A stretch of DNA of 46,112 nucleotides from Robiginitomaculum sp. (GTDB taxonomy: Bacteria > Pseudomonadota > Alphaproteobacteria > Caulobacterales > Maricaulaceae): positions 1-46,112 of the forward strand of contig JALSHE010000091.1 of assembly GCA_026982415.1 (NCBI GenBank). Direction: 5' to 3'. Position numbers and translations under genes: made by a program. The notes under the pieces were generated by a model, which did not search any database, was not told the origin of the DNA, and saw only the letters and a program-made list of their open reading frames with translations. Shown here one piece after another: positions 8,509-16,113 of this stretch. Numbering within the stretch: the first letter of the stretch is position 1; every line of letters begins with the position of its first letter.

Positions 8509-10142
8509 CGCAATATGTCGAGCGCCGCCAATTGCCCCGCTTGCTTGCGCATACCCGCAGAAACCATAGCGCTTAGCACAGCGGCAAAAGCATCGGCGCG
8601 TAAAGGTTTGCCTTTAATCATGGGAGCCGCGCGTAATGCGACTTCAGCTTTGGAAGCGCGCCGGGCGGACGCTTGTAAGGCGAGTAGCGAACTAGGGCGA
8701 ATTGTGCTACCTTTTAGCCGCGCTTTTCGCAATGCGGCCTCGACATTGCTTGATAAATTTGCCCCCAAAGCAACAGCTATATAGGTATCGCGTACTGCAC
8801 GAGCTTGGGCATTGCGGTCTTTTCTTGCCGTGAGAGCAAGGCGGTTTTCAATATCCGCCCCCAGATCCCCGAGCATAAAACCATTTCCAAGCGCATCCGA
8901 AGCGAGGGCGATGCGCGCCCGTAACGGGTCGTCCGCTTCCAAGGCCTGAAACAAGCCGCCGAGTGTATCAGTGTCACCGCGCAAGGCGGCCACACGGGCG
9001 AAAAGCTCTGGGTTGTGTTTCGCCTGAAACTCCGCAGATATTAACGCGGTATCTGTTTCTAGGGCGCGGGCAAAATCCGTCAATTGGTCTTGCTTGTCCG
9101 CCTGCGCAAAAATGGCTCCAGCCAATGCTGCGGAATTGCTCATACCATTGCTGTTGGCCAGATGATTGCTCTTAGTAAGCGCTAAATATGCGCCGCCCCA
9201 AATGGCCGCATCCCATTTTTTTGTTGCCAAGCCCTTCGCCGCTAATTCTTCACCGCTGACAAATGGCCCGTCTGCCAATCCGCCTAGCACTGCGCGGATT
9301 TGCTCTGCACTTAATATTGACGACGAAGCGAACAACGCCTCTAATCTGTCGTCCGGAGAGCGCTCAGGATCCAGCGCAATTGCAGCGGAAATCGTTACAG
9401 GTAATTTATCAAGGTCAAGCATTTCGGTCTTGAAAATCTCCCTAAGCATGGCGCTTTGCAACGGGGTGTCTATGTTATTGACTTTCTGGCTATCAATTTT
9501 TATATCTGAGCGGGTTCCCATCAACTTACCCAGCAAATCGAAAAATATTTTATCCTGATACCCCGAGCGTACCAAAAGATCCGAGGTCAGTTCCGCCGCC
9601 GGGATTTCGTCCCGCACCACATGGCAAAATGCCCGCAGCTTCGCCCAATATGGCGATTTGCGTGCGACGGTATTTTCATCGGCTATGGCGCAAGCGCTCT
9701 TCGTATCACCACCGAGCAAAGCGCGTTCCGCAATTAATTTTGTGTAACTGCGGTTGGTACTGTTACTGCCCAACATCGACCCCACTAAGCTGTCAAAGAC
9801 GGACAAATCACCCAGTCTAAGTACAGCGGACAGTCGTGCAGCTATATAAGTTTCGCGCTCAAGCTTATCGCGCGCTTGTGGCGGCACGCCCCCAGACAAC
9901 AAAGCCACACGAATTAAACCTCTTGCAGGTCCCGTTGTATCTGTATCAATATTGTTAATCAAAACTGCGGCGCGCTCGGCACTAACGCCCTGCCACAACG
10001 CACTGTCTAACCCACCGCCTTGGAGCACACCTGCATCATAAGCGCTGGCTGCACTCAGTTGATCCGTATTGATTTGCGCATGAACGACGCTACTGAGCAA
10101 AGCCGCGCTCATTAATCCCAAAACTGTTTTTCGCAAGATCAT
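8505..10142 (-). CDS. Conserved-looking exported protein of unknown function upstream of xerD
   Basis: About 545 residues from the ATG at 10142. This start is chosen because it opens a clean signal peptide, MILRKTVLGLMSAALLSSVVHAQ; the frame is open further upstream to 10244 but that would cover the small gene there. The mature part is Ala and Leu-rich, mostly helical, and resembles alpha-solenoid or TPR-like repeats without a clear consensus. No catalytic motif is seen. It starts 4 bases after the stop of the 46-residue membrane peptide gene and overlaps xerD by 4 bases, so the three form one operon divergent from aroK. I do not recognise a named family. A periplasmic scaffold or assembly role is only a guess. 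Confidence 0.75.
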   Translation of the reverse strand: MILRKTVLGLMSAALLSSVVHAQINTDQLSAASAYDAGVLQGGGLDSALWQGVSAERAAVLINNIDTDTTGPARGLIRVALLSGGVPPQARDKLERETYIAARLSAVLRLGDLSVFDSLVGSMLGSNSTNRSYTKLIAERALLGGDTKSACAIADENTVARKSPYWAKLRAFCHVVRDEIPAAELTSDLLVRSGYQDKIFFDLLGKLMGTRSDIKIDSQKVNNIDTPLQSAMLREIFKTEMLDLDKLPVTISAAIALDPERSPDDRLEALFASSSILSAEQIRAVLGGLADGPFVSGEELAAKGLATKKWDAAIWGGAYLALTKSNHLANSNGMSNSAALAGAIFAQADKQDQLTDFARALETDTALISAEFQAKHNPELFARVAALRGDTDTLGGLFQALEADDPLRARIALASDALGNGFMLGDLGADIENRLALTARKDRNAQARAVRDTYIAVALGANLSSNVEAALRKARLKGSTIRPSSLLALQASARRASKAEVALRAAPMIKGKPLRADAFAAVLSAMVSAGMRKQAGQLAALDILR

Positions 10143-10146
10143 AATG

Positions 10147-10287
10147 TTATTTCTCGAAAGTATCTGCGACATCAATGATAATTTCCTGGCGCACCAATTG
10201 CTCCGGATTTGCGCCGCTGAGCAACCAAAATCCAATGCCAGCAATTACCAACACGCCTATAGCCATTATCCATACGGATTTTTTCAT
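10147..10287 (-). CDS. 46-residue single-pass membrane peptide
   Basis: A short gene, ATG at 10285-10287 and TAA at 10147-10149, with AAAAAGGAA as ribosome-binding site. It encodes a Lys start (MKKSVW), one hydrophobic membrane segment (about residues 5-24, ending FWLLSG), and a charged tail ending IDVADTFEK. It lies in the same direction and only 4 bases ahead of the exported unknown protein, which supports a real gene. The likely topology is cytoplasmic N-terminus and periplasmic tail. The function is unknown; a partner of the next gene product is a reasonable inference. Confidence 0.65.
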   Translation of the reverse strand: MKKSVWIMAIGVLVIAGIGFWLLSGANPEQLVRQEIIIDVADTFEK

Positions 10288-10310
10288 AAGTATTCCTTTT
10301 TGGTCTCAAA

Positions 10311-10324
10311 CAATATTTATATTG
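10311..10324. promoter_or_regulatory. Palindrome in the divergent aroK/xerD-operon intergenic region
   Basis: CAATAT-TT-ATATTG is a perfect 6-bp inverted repeat with a 2-base centre. It lies 24 bases from the start of the small peptide gene and about 90 bases from aroK. It could be an operator or simply part of AT-rich promoter DNA. Confidence 0.25.
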
Positions 10325-10410
10325 AGAATACGACAATAACCAGACATAGTAGTATAAATTATATGTAATTTTCTGCTAACATGGTCAGTAGAGATAAAGG
10401 ATTGGTAAAA

Positions 10411-10965
10411 ATGAGCCGGGAGTTATGCCAGCTGGGGGGGCAGTCTATATCCCTTGTGGGGTTAATGGGGGTTGGGAAAACCACCATTGGTCGCCGCTTG
10501 GCCAAACGCCTTGGCATGCCCTTTTATGATTCTGATGAAGAAATCGAAAAAGCCTCCGGGCGCAGCATCAAAGGCTATTTCAAGGAACACGGCGAGGAGG
10601 CCTTTCGCACCGGAGAACGCCGCGTGATTGAACGTCTGCTTGGCGGGGGTTCAATTGTGCTGGGTACGGGCGGCGGTGCCTTTATACCAGACGCAACACG
10701 CAACCTATTAAAAGCGCAAAGTTTAACCATCTGGCTCAAGGCGGATTTCGCCGTCAATATGGAGCGGGTTAACCGCAAGGTTAACAAGCGACCTTTGCTG
10801 GATGTGGACGATCCGGAAGCCGCCATGCGGGCGCTGGCCGATGCGCGCTACCCGCTTTACGCCGAGGCAGACCTGTGCGTCAAAGCCGGAACCTGTTCCC
10901 ATGCCAGCACCGTGGCGCGTGTGGTTAAGGCGATTGAAAAACATTATGACCATTATGAGCAATAA
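10411..10965 (+). CDS. aroK: Shikimate kinase
   Basis: ATP-dependent phosphorylation of shikimate at O3, the fifth step of chorismate synthesis, in the cytoplasm. The protein has 184 residues from the ATG at 10411, preceded by AAAGGA at a spacing of 8; an ATG 30 bases upstream is in frame but adds a tail not needed by the family. The Walker A motif is GLMGVGKT (17-24), the shikimate-binding acidic pair is FYDSDEEIE (D40, D42), the central loop is LGTGGGAF, and the lid is around RPLL. It is first gene of the operon with aroB and the CNNM/CorC gene, overlapping aroB. Its promoter region is shared with the divergent xerD operon. Confidence 0.94.
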   Translation: MSRELCQLGGQSISLVGLMGVGKTTIGRRLAKRLGMPFYDSDEEIEKASGRSIKGYFKEHGEEAFRTGERRVIERLLGGGSIVLGTGGGAFIPDATRNLLKAQSLTIWLKADFAVNMERVNRKVNKRPLLDVDDPEAAMRALADARYPLYAEADLCVKAGTCSHASTVARVVKAIEKHYDHYEQ

Positions 10966-12067
10966 CTCCGAAACTCTACATGTTGATTTGGGCGCGCGGG
11001 CTTACCCCATCCGTATTGGCGCTGGCGTGTTGGCGGATGCGAACAGATTATTAGAGCCGCACATTTCTGGTGGCCGTATTGCTATTATCACAGACGAAAC
11101 TGTGGCCGACCTGCATTTAAAAGCTCTGCTGACAGGCTTGGGCGCAGACGATATTAAGGTCATAATTCTGCCGCCGGGCGAAGGCACCAAGAGCTTTGCT
11201 GTCTTGCAAGACGTGTTGGACACTTTGCTCAAAATCAACTTCTCCAGAGACGATACATTGATCGCACTTGGCGGTGGGGTCATCGGTGATTTGACCGGGT
11301 TTGTGGCTGCAATACTCAAGCGCGGCTGTCGCTTCGTTCAAATTCCGACCACTTTGTTGGCACAAGTTGACAGCTCTGTCGGCGGCAAGACGGCCATTAA
11401 TACGCCTGCGGGCAAAAATCTGGTCGGGAGTTTCTATCAGCCCAAATGTGTACTAATCGGTACGGATGTTTTGGCTACATTGGACGCGCGCCAAATGCGC
11501 GCCGGTTATGCGGAAGTCCTTAAATATGCCCTCATCAATGACCCGGCGTTTTTCGACTGGCTCGAAGAAAATGCAGGTGATTTATTGGCCGGAGACCAAG
11601 CGGCTCTACGCAAAGCCATCTTAACATCCTGCACCGCAAAGGCCGACATTGTAAAGCGCGACGAGCGGGAACGCGGTGAGCGGGCGCTGTTAAATCTCGG
11701 TCACAGCTTTGCCCATGCGTTGGAAGCCAAAGCCGGATATGACGGCACACTGTTGCACGGCGAAGCCGTCAGCGCAGGCATGTTGATGGCCTTTGAATAT
11801 GCACAGGGTTTAGGTCTATGTCCGGGGCAAGATGTGCAACGGCTGCGGGCGCATTTACACAAGCTCGGCATGCCAACCCTAAGCGATCTACCCGCACCCC
11901 TAACACATGATCCGGAGCAATTATTTGCTTATATGGGTCAAGATAAAAAGAACACGAAAACCCATATGAAACTAATATTGACACACGGTATTGGCAAAGC
12001 CTTTATTGAACCAAAGGCCGATCAGACCAGTCTTTTAAATTACCTACAAAAGGCCTGTAATCCATGA
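10955..12067 (+). CDS. aroB: 3-dehydroquinate synthase
   Basis: Converts DAHP to 3-dehydroquinate using NAD+ and a divalent metal, the second step of the shikimate pathway. It has 370 residues from ATG 10955; an ATG 9 bases upstream is equally open. Family landmarks are the NAD-binding PPGEGTKS and LGGGVIGDLTGFVAA, the substrate and metal region TTLLAQVDSSVGGKTAIN, and the metal-ligand histidine motifs LGHSFAHALE and LHGEAVSAGM. The gene overlaps the end of aroK by 11 bases and its own stop overlaps the next ATG by 4, so translation is probably coupled. The aroK-aroB pair is common in Proteobacteria. Confidence 0.95.
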   Translation: MSNNSETLHVDLGARAYPIRIGAGVLADANRLLEPHISGGRIAIITDETVADLHLKALLTGLGADDIKVIILPPGEGTKSFAVLQDVLDTLLKINFSRDDTLIALGGGVIGDLTGFVAAILKRGCRFVQIPTTLLAQVDSSVGGKTAINTPAGKNLVGSFYQPKCVLIGTDVLATLDARQMRAGYAEVLKYALINDPAFFDWLEENAGDLLAGDQAALRKAILTSCTAKADIVKRDERERGERALLNLGHSFAHALEAKAGYDGTLLHGEAVSAGMLMAFEYAQGLGLCPGQDVQRLRAHLHKLGMPTLSDLPAPLTHDPEQLFAYMGQDKKNTKTHMKLILTHGIGKAFIEPKADQTSLLNYLQKACNP

Positions 12068-13344
12068 ACGACTTTTTCACCACCGAGGTTATTGTAAAAC
12101 TGTGCGCCATTGCTGCTCTGATCGTGCTGTCCGGGTTTTTCTCTGGCTCGGAAACCGCCCTAACCGCCGCATCCCGTTCGCGCATCCACGCCCGCGCCAA
12201 ACAGGGCAGTAAGGGTGCCGGGATTGTGGCGAAATTACTGGAAAGTCGCGAGCGCCTCATCGGGGCTTTGTTGCTCGGCAATAATCTGGTCAATATTCTG
12301 GCCTCGGCGCTGATGACCGGGCTTATGTTGTCTTTATTTGGTGATATTGGTGTCATTATTGCTACCGCCGTTATGACAGCGCTGATACTGATTTTTGCCG
12401 AAGTCCTACCCAAAACTTATGCTATCACCAGACCGGACGCCGCAGCAATTTCTGTGGCGCGTCCGGTCAGTGCGATCGTTTGGATTTTCGCACCCATCGT
12501 GCGCGCCATACAGGTTTTGGTCAACAGCGTGTTGCGTTTGTTCGGCGTAAAATCTGATGATTTATCCTGGACAGTTGCCGACGAAATTCGCGGGGCGGTA
12601 CATCTGCACACCGAAGAGGGTCGGGTTGACAAACATGAACGCGATCAAATTCTCGGTGTCCTTAATATCGGCGACCTCGACGTCGAAGACGTAATGATCC
12701 ACCGCAAAAACTTAGTGATGGTCGACGCTGACCTACCCGCCAAAGACATTATCAAACAGGTGCTGGATAGCGGTCATTCGCGCTTGCCTGTATGGCGGGA
12801 CGATATTGATAATGTTGTTGGCGTCCTCCATGTCAAAGACCTGTTGTCCGCCATTAATAAAACTTCTGGCGATATGGATAAACTGAATATCGCCGCCCTC
12901 GCCCGCGAGCCGTGGTTCACGCCGGAAACCACATCCGTGCTGGATCAACTCAAAGCCTTCCAGCAAAAACGTGCCCATTTTGCGCTGGTGGTCGATGAAT
13001 ACGGGGCGCTCATGGGCGTGGTCACTATGGAAGACATACTCGAAGAAATCGTCGGGGATATTCAAGACGAATTCGACGAAGAAATTGACGGCGTCAAACC
13101 GACCAAAGACGGCTCGGTTATCGTCGCAGGCGATGTGCCCGTGCGCGACCTCAACCGCGCCTGCGACTGGGATCTACCGGGCGAAGACGCCGTCACCATT
13201 GCCGGACTAATTATACATGAAAGCCGCACAATCCCCGACGTCGGCCAAGTCTTCTCCTTCCACAATCACCGCTTCGAAATCATGAAAAAGCAAAAAAACC
13301 AAATCACATCAGTGAAGGTGAGAAAAACGGGTGAGCGGGTGTAG
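12064..13344 (+). CDS. CNNM/CorC (HlyC) family membrane protein with CBS pair
   Basis: A 426-residue inner-membrane protein implicated in Mg2+ or Co2+ transport or efflux in related families. Domain order is a CNNM/DUF21 membrane domain (about 1-190, four hydrophobic segments, with SGFFSGSETALTAASRSR near residues 20-40), two CBS domains (about 205-330, including MIHRKNLVMVD and FALVVDEYGALMGVVTMEDILEEIVGDI), and a C-terminal CorC_HlyC domain (about 345-425). The ATGA overlap with aroB places it last in that operon. The old label hemolysin is misleading; ion transport is the likelier role. Confidence 0.9.
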   Translation: MNDFFTTEVIVKLCAIAALIVLSGFFSGSETALTAASRSRIHARAKQGSKGAGIVAKLLESRERLIGALLLGNNLVNILASALMTGLMLSLFGDIGVIIATAVMTALILIFAEVLPKTYAITRPDAAAISVARPVSAIVWIFAPIVRAIQVLVNSVLRLFGVKSDDLSWTVADEIRGAVHLHTEEGRVDKHERDQILGVLNIGDLDVEDVMIHRKNLVMVDADLPAKDIIKQVLDSGHSRLPVWRDDIDNVVGVLHVKDLLSAINKTSGDMDKLNIAALAREPWFTPETTSVLDQLKAFQQKRAHFALVVDEYGALMGVVTMEDILEEIVGDIQDEFDEEIDGVKPTKDGSVIVAGDVPVRDLNRACDWDLPGEDAVTIAGLIIHESRTIPDVGQVFSFHNHRFEIMKKQKNQITSVKVRKTGERV

Positions 13345-13349
13345 TTTCC

Positions 13350-13542
13350 ATCCTCACCCCACTTGTGGGGGAGGTGCCCCGCAGGGGCGGAGGGGGAAGC
13401 AGGTTTCGGTAAGCTCAGGGTTAAGAGAACACGCGAGACAAAGTTTCGGGGCTACCATAAAAAGTGTTGCAATTGCCTAACCTTGCTTCCCCCTCCGCCT
13501 ACGCTACGCTCCGGCACCTCCCCCGCAGTGCGGGGTGAGGAT
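13350..13542. repeat. Large palindromic intergenic repeat (MITE-like)
   Basis: Arms 13350-13379 and 13513-13542 are inverted copies (ATCCTCACCCC... against ...GGGGTGAGGAT), and an inner pair (13388-13405 and 13480-13498) continues the match (CGGAGGGGGAAGC). The whole 193-base spacer could fold into one long hairpin. It fills the gap between the convergent CNNM/CorC and bolA genes and could serve as a two-way terminator. There is no coding capacity and no clear target duplication. Confidence 0.7.
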
Positions 13543-13543
13543 G

Positions 13544-13813
13544 TCACTCCGTAACAACCTCAAGCCTTAGCGCATGTACCCGTTCCACCATTAAATCCGC
13601 GAGCACTTCCATTACGGCGCGGTGGCGAGCCAAGCGGGTCATTGGAGTTAGGGTTTCTGAGGCAATTATGACTTGAAAATGGCTTTCACCTGCCTCTCTG
13701 CCTGCCATTCCAGCGTGGCCGGCGTGCTTATGGCTCTCGTCTATGACCTGCAACTGTGTTGGATTGAAAGCTTTTTCAAGTTTTTCCTTGATTGATGCCG
13801 AGATAAGTCCCAT
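13544..13813 (-). CDS. bolA: BolA family protein
   Basis: An 89-residue protein of the BolA fold, which works with monothiol glutaredoxins in iron-sulfur handling and regulation. The family pattern is clear: an N-terminal helix MGLISASIKEKLEKAF, then the H-rich loop SHKHAGHAGMAG, the strand SHFQVIIAS, and the helix RLARHRAVMEVLADLM. No monothiol glutaredoxin gene is in the window. It is divergent from the J-domain gene, starting 66 bases away, and convergent with the CNNM/CorC gene. BolA beside a J-domain protein and cobST is a familiar alphaproteobacterial arrangement. Confidence 0.92.
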   Translation of the reverse strand: MGLISASIKEKLEKAFNPTQLQVIDESHKHAGHAGMAGREAGESHFQVIIASETLTPMTRLARHRAVMEVLADLMVERVHALRLEVVTE

Positions 13814-13878
13814 TTTAATTTGCCTTTTTTAACACGCCGTTTTCCGTTTTTGGAGCCAGCGAAAAGTGAGTATAGAGT

Positions 13879-14490
13879 ATGAGCGACGGATTTAAATACC
13901 GCATGAAGGGTATGGATATACGAATTAAACCGCCTGGCAAGAAGCTAAAGCCGGAAGATATGCCGTGCGAATGGGCTGGGTGTCTGTCCAAGGGTGGCTG
14001 TAAAGCGCCCAAAAGCCCGGACCGCTTGCGCGAATATTATTATTTCTGCGCCCCCCACGCCCGCGAATACAATAAAAACTGGAATTTCTTCTCGGAAATG
14101 AGCGACGAAGATATTGCCACATGGCAAAAAGGTGCTCGCCACGGCCACCGCCCCACTTGGGATGTGCGCAAGAACACGGGCGACCGCGCCAAAGCCCGCC
14201 GCAAAGCCAAAGCGGGCGCAGCTAATTTCGCCGATGATTATAATATTTTCGGCGACGGCGCAGAAACACCGACCGAAGCCCCGCGTATCCGCCTGTCTAA
14301 ATTACAGATGAAAGCGCTAAATGATTTGGGCCTCGACGAGTTTTCCGGCCCGAAAATGGTGCGCGAGCGCTACACCCAATTGGTCAAACAATTACACCCC
14401 GATGCCAATGGCGGCGACCGCACCACCGAAGTATCTTTCCAGCGCGTGGTCAAAGCCTATAAAGTCCTCAAAACAACAAAGTTAGCATGA
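13879..14490 (+). CDS. J-domain (DnaJ-like) protein
   Basis: A 203-residue cytoplasmic protein with the J-domain at the C-terminus (about 140-203) instead of the N-terminus. The HPD triad that stimulates Hsp70 ATPase is at 173-175 in QLHPDANGGDR. The N-terminal part has cysteines and histidine (CEWAGC, GGC, FCAPH) that could bind metal, followed by a basic linker. There is no Gly/Phe or zinc-finger domain of classic DnaJ. It is probably a dedicated co-chaperone, perhaps for the CobS/CobT complex encoded next, but that is inferred from position. Its stop overlaps the RidA-like gene by 4 bases. Confidence 0.88.
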   Translation: MSDGFKYRMKGMDIRIKPPGKKLKPEDMPCEWAGCLSKGGCKAPKSPDRLREYYYFCAPHAREYNKNWNFFSEMSDEDIATWQKGARHGHRPTWDVRKNTGDRAKARRKAKAGAANFADDYNIFGDGAETPTEAPRIRLSKLQMKALNDLGLDEFSGPKMVRERYTQLVKQLHPDANGGDRTTEVSFQRVVKAYKVLKTTKLA

Positions 14491-14873
14491 CGGTTAAATA
14501 CCACAATCCAGACGGCCTGTTCCCCCAATATCTCAATCATCATCACGGTGTGGAGGTGTCTGGAGATAGCCGTTTGCTGTTTATCAGCGGTACGAACGGG
14601 TATGAGCAAGATGGTCTCTCCATGCCCGACAGTTTCGAGGGGCAGGCGGATTTAATCTGGCAATATATTGGCACTATATTGCAATCAGCCCATATGAATT
14701 ATGAGGATATAGTCAATTTGCGCATCTATCTTGCCGATCCCAAATACGACGAAGCCAATATGCGGTTGCGGAAAAAATATCTTGGTGATCACCGCACCTC
14801 ATTGACAGTCATTTCTTGTCAGCTATTAGAAACTAAATGGAAGCTTGAAATCGAAGCGATTGCAGCAAAATAA
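14487..14873 (+). CDS. RidA (YjgF/YER057c/UK114) family protein, catalytic Arg absent
   Basis: A 128-residue chorismate-mutase-like fold protein. The family pattern is visible in RLLFISGTNGY, the middle FEGQADLIWQYIGTIL, and the end KLEIEAIAA. In RidA enzymes that hydrolyse 2-aminoacrylate imines, an Arg precedes the SC pair (PARSC). Here the same place reads TVISC, so the Arg is Ile. It therefore may not be an imine deaminase and could act on another ligand or only bind. It is coupled to the J-domain gene by an ATGA overlap and lies 34 bases before cobS, an unusual insertion in this neighbourhood. Confidence 0.82.
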   Translation: MTVKYHNPDGLFPQYLNHHHGVEVSGDSRLLFISGTNGYEQDGLSMPDSFEGQADLIWQYIGTILQSAHMNYEDIVNLRIYLADPKYDEANMRLRKKYLGDHRTSLTVISCQLLETKWKLEIEAIAAK

Positions 14874-14907
14874 ATTTGTGCTGCCCCTAAGTGTGTAAAG
14901 GTAATTC

Positions 14908-15891
14908 ATGAACAATAATTTCCCTATTATGGAGCCGGATATAACTGTCTCGGCTAAAGAAGTTTTTGGCGTTGATTTTGGTGCGCCCATACCGGCTTTT
15001 AGCAAGCCGTGTGAATACACGCCTGCCTTAGACGAGGCTTACCGGTTCGACCCGGAAACCACACGCGCTATTTTGGCCGGGTTTGTTTATAATCGCCGGG
15101 TCATGGTGCAGGGCTATCACGGTACGGGGAAATCCACCCATATCGAGCAAGTGGCCGCAAGGCTCAATTGGCCGTTGGTTCGGATTAATCTGGACGGTCA
15201 TGTGTCGCGGATCGATCTGGTCGGTAAGGACGCCATTGTCCTGAAAGACGGTAAACAAGTCACAGAATTTCGCGAGGGTCTATTGCCGTGGGCTTTGCAA
15301 AACCCAGTTGCGCTTGTGTTTGATGAATATGATGCCGGTCGCCCGGATGTTATGTTTGTGATCCAACGCATATTGGAAGCCGATGGCCGCCTGACCTTGC
15401 TCGACCAAAACCGGGTGATTACACCACATTCTGCGTTCCGCCTGTTCTCGACCACCAATACGGTTGGGCTTGGGGATACGACGGGGCTGTATCACGGCAC
15501 CCAACAGATTAACCAAGGCCAAATGGACAGATGGTCTATTGTCACCACGCTGAACTATTTGGGACACGACGAAGAAACCGCTATCGTGCTGGCCAAATCG
15601 CCAAGCTATGACAATGCCGAAGGCCGCGACATTCTCGCCAAAATGGTGCGGGTTGCCGACATGACCAGAAACGCATTCATGAACGGCGATATTTCCACAC
15701 TTATGAGCCCGCGCACAGTAATGAACTGGGCCGAGAACGCTAAAATCTTCGGCGGCGATATAGGCGTAGGATTTCGCATGACCTTCCTCAATAAATGCGA
15801 CGAACTAGAACGCCCGCTAATAGCCGAGTTCTACCAACGCGCATTCGGTGAGGATTTACCGGAGAGCAGTGCTACGGTTATGGTGGCTTAG
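14908..15891 (+). CDS. cobS: Cobaltochelatase AAA+ subunit CobS-like
   Basis: A MoxR-type AAA+ ATPase of 327 residues. With CobT it forms the chaperone-like part of aerobic cobaltochelatase, which inserts cobalt into hydrogenobyrinate a,c-diamide together with CobN. Walker A is GYHGTGKS (69-76) and Walker B is LVFDEYDAG (D139, E140). The Sensor-1 region [13 protein letters not shown] follows. Length and sequence flow match CobS throughout. No cobN or other corrin gene is visible, and CobS/CobT-like pairs persist in alphaproteobacteria with no B12 pathway, so another client is possible. The gap to cobT is occupied by a palindromic repeat. Confidence 0.92.
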   Translation: MNNNFPIMEPDITVSAKEVFGVDFGAPIPAFSKPCEYTPALDEAYRFDPETTRAILAGFVYNRRVMVQGYHGTGKSTHIEQVAARLNWPLVRINLDGHVSRIDLVGKDAIVLKDGKQVTEFREGLLPWALQNPVALVFDEYDAGRPDVMFVIQRILEADGRLTLLDQNRVITPHSAFRLFSTTNTVGLGDTTGLYHGTQQINQGQMDRWSIVTTLNYLGHDEETAIVLAKSPSYDNAEGRDILAKMVRVADMTRNAFMNGDISTLMSPRTVMNWAENAKIFGGDIGVGFRMTFLNKCDELERPLIAEFYQRAFGEDLPESSATVMVA

Positions 15892-15926
15892 GTTTGTGGT
15901 AGGTATACCCACATTTTCCCCGATAA

Positions 15927-16070
15927 ACCTTATCCCCTCACCCGCTGTCGCGCGCCTCTCCCCATGGGAGAGGCTAAGTTCGCCGCCCGCTCACAATATA
16001 TTTAAACCACAAGTGATTGAGCCAACGTCTCCTCTCCCATGGGGAGAGGAACAAGGTGAGGAGGTAAGGT
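15927..16070. repeat. Palindromic intergenic repeat between cobS and cobT
   Basis: Left arm 15927-15973 and right arm 16031-16070 are inverted copies: both carry CTCTCCCCATGGGAGAGG or its complement and outer ACCTTA/TAAGGT ends. The 144-base unit separates two genes that must be expressed together, so it lies in the transcript and would form a strong hairpin. It resembles in style, but not in sequence, the repeat at 13350-13542. It contains no gene. Confidence 0.7.
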
Positions 16071-16113
16071 GTTTGTGTAAAGCACTAAACACTCAATTTT
16101 TCGGACACTACAA

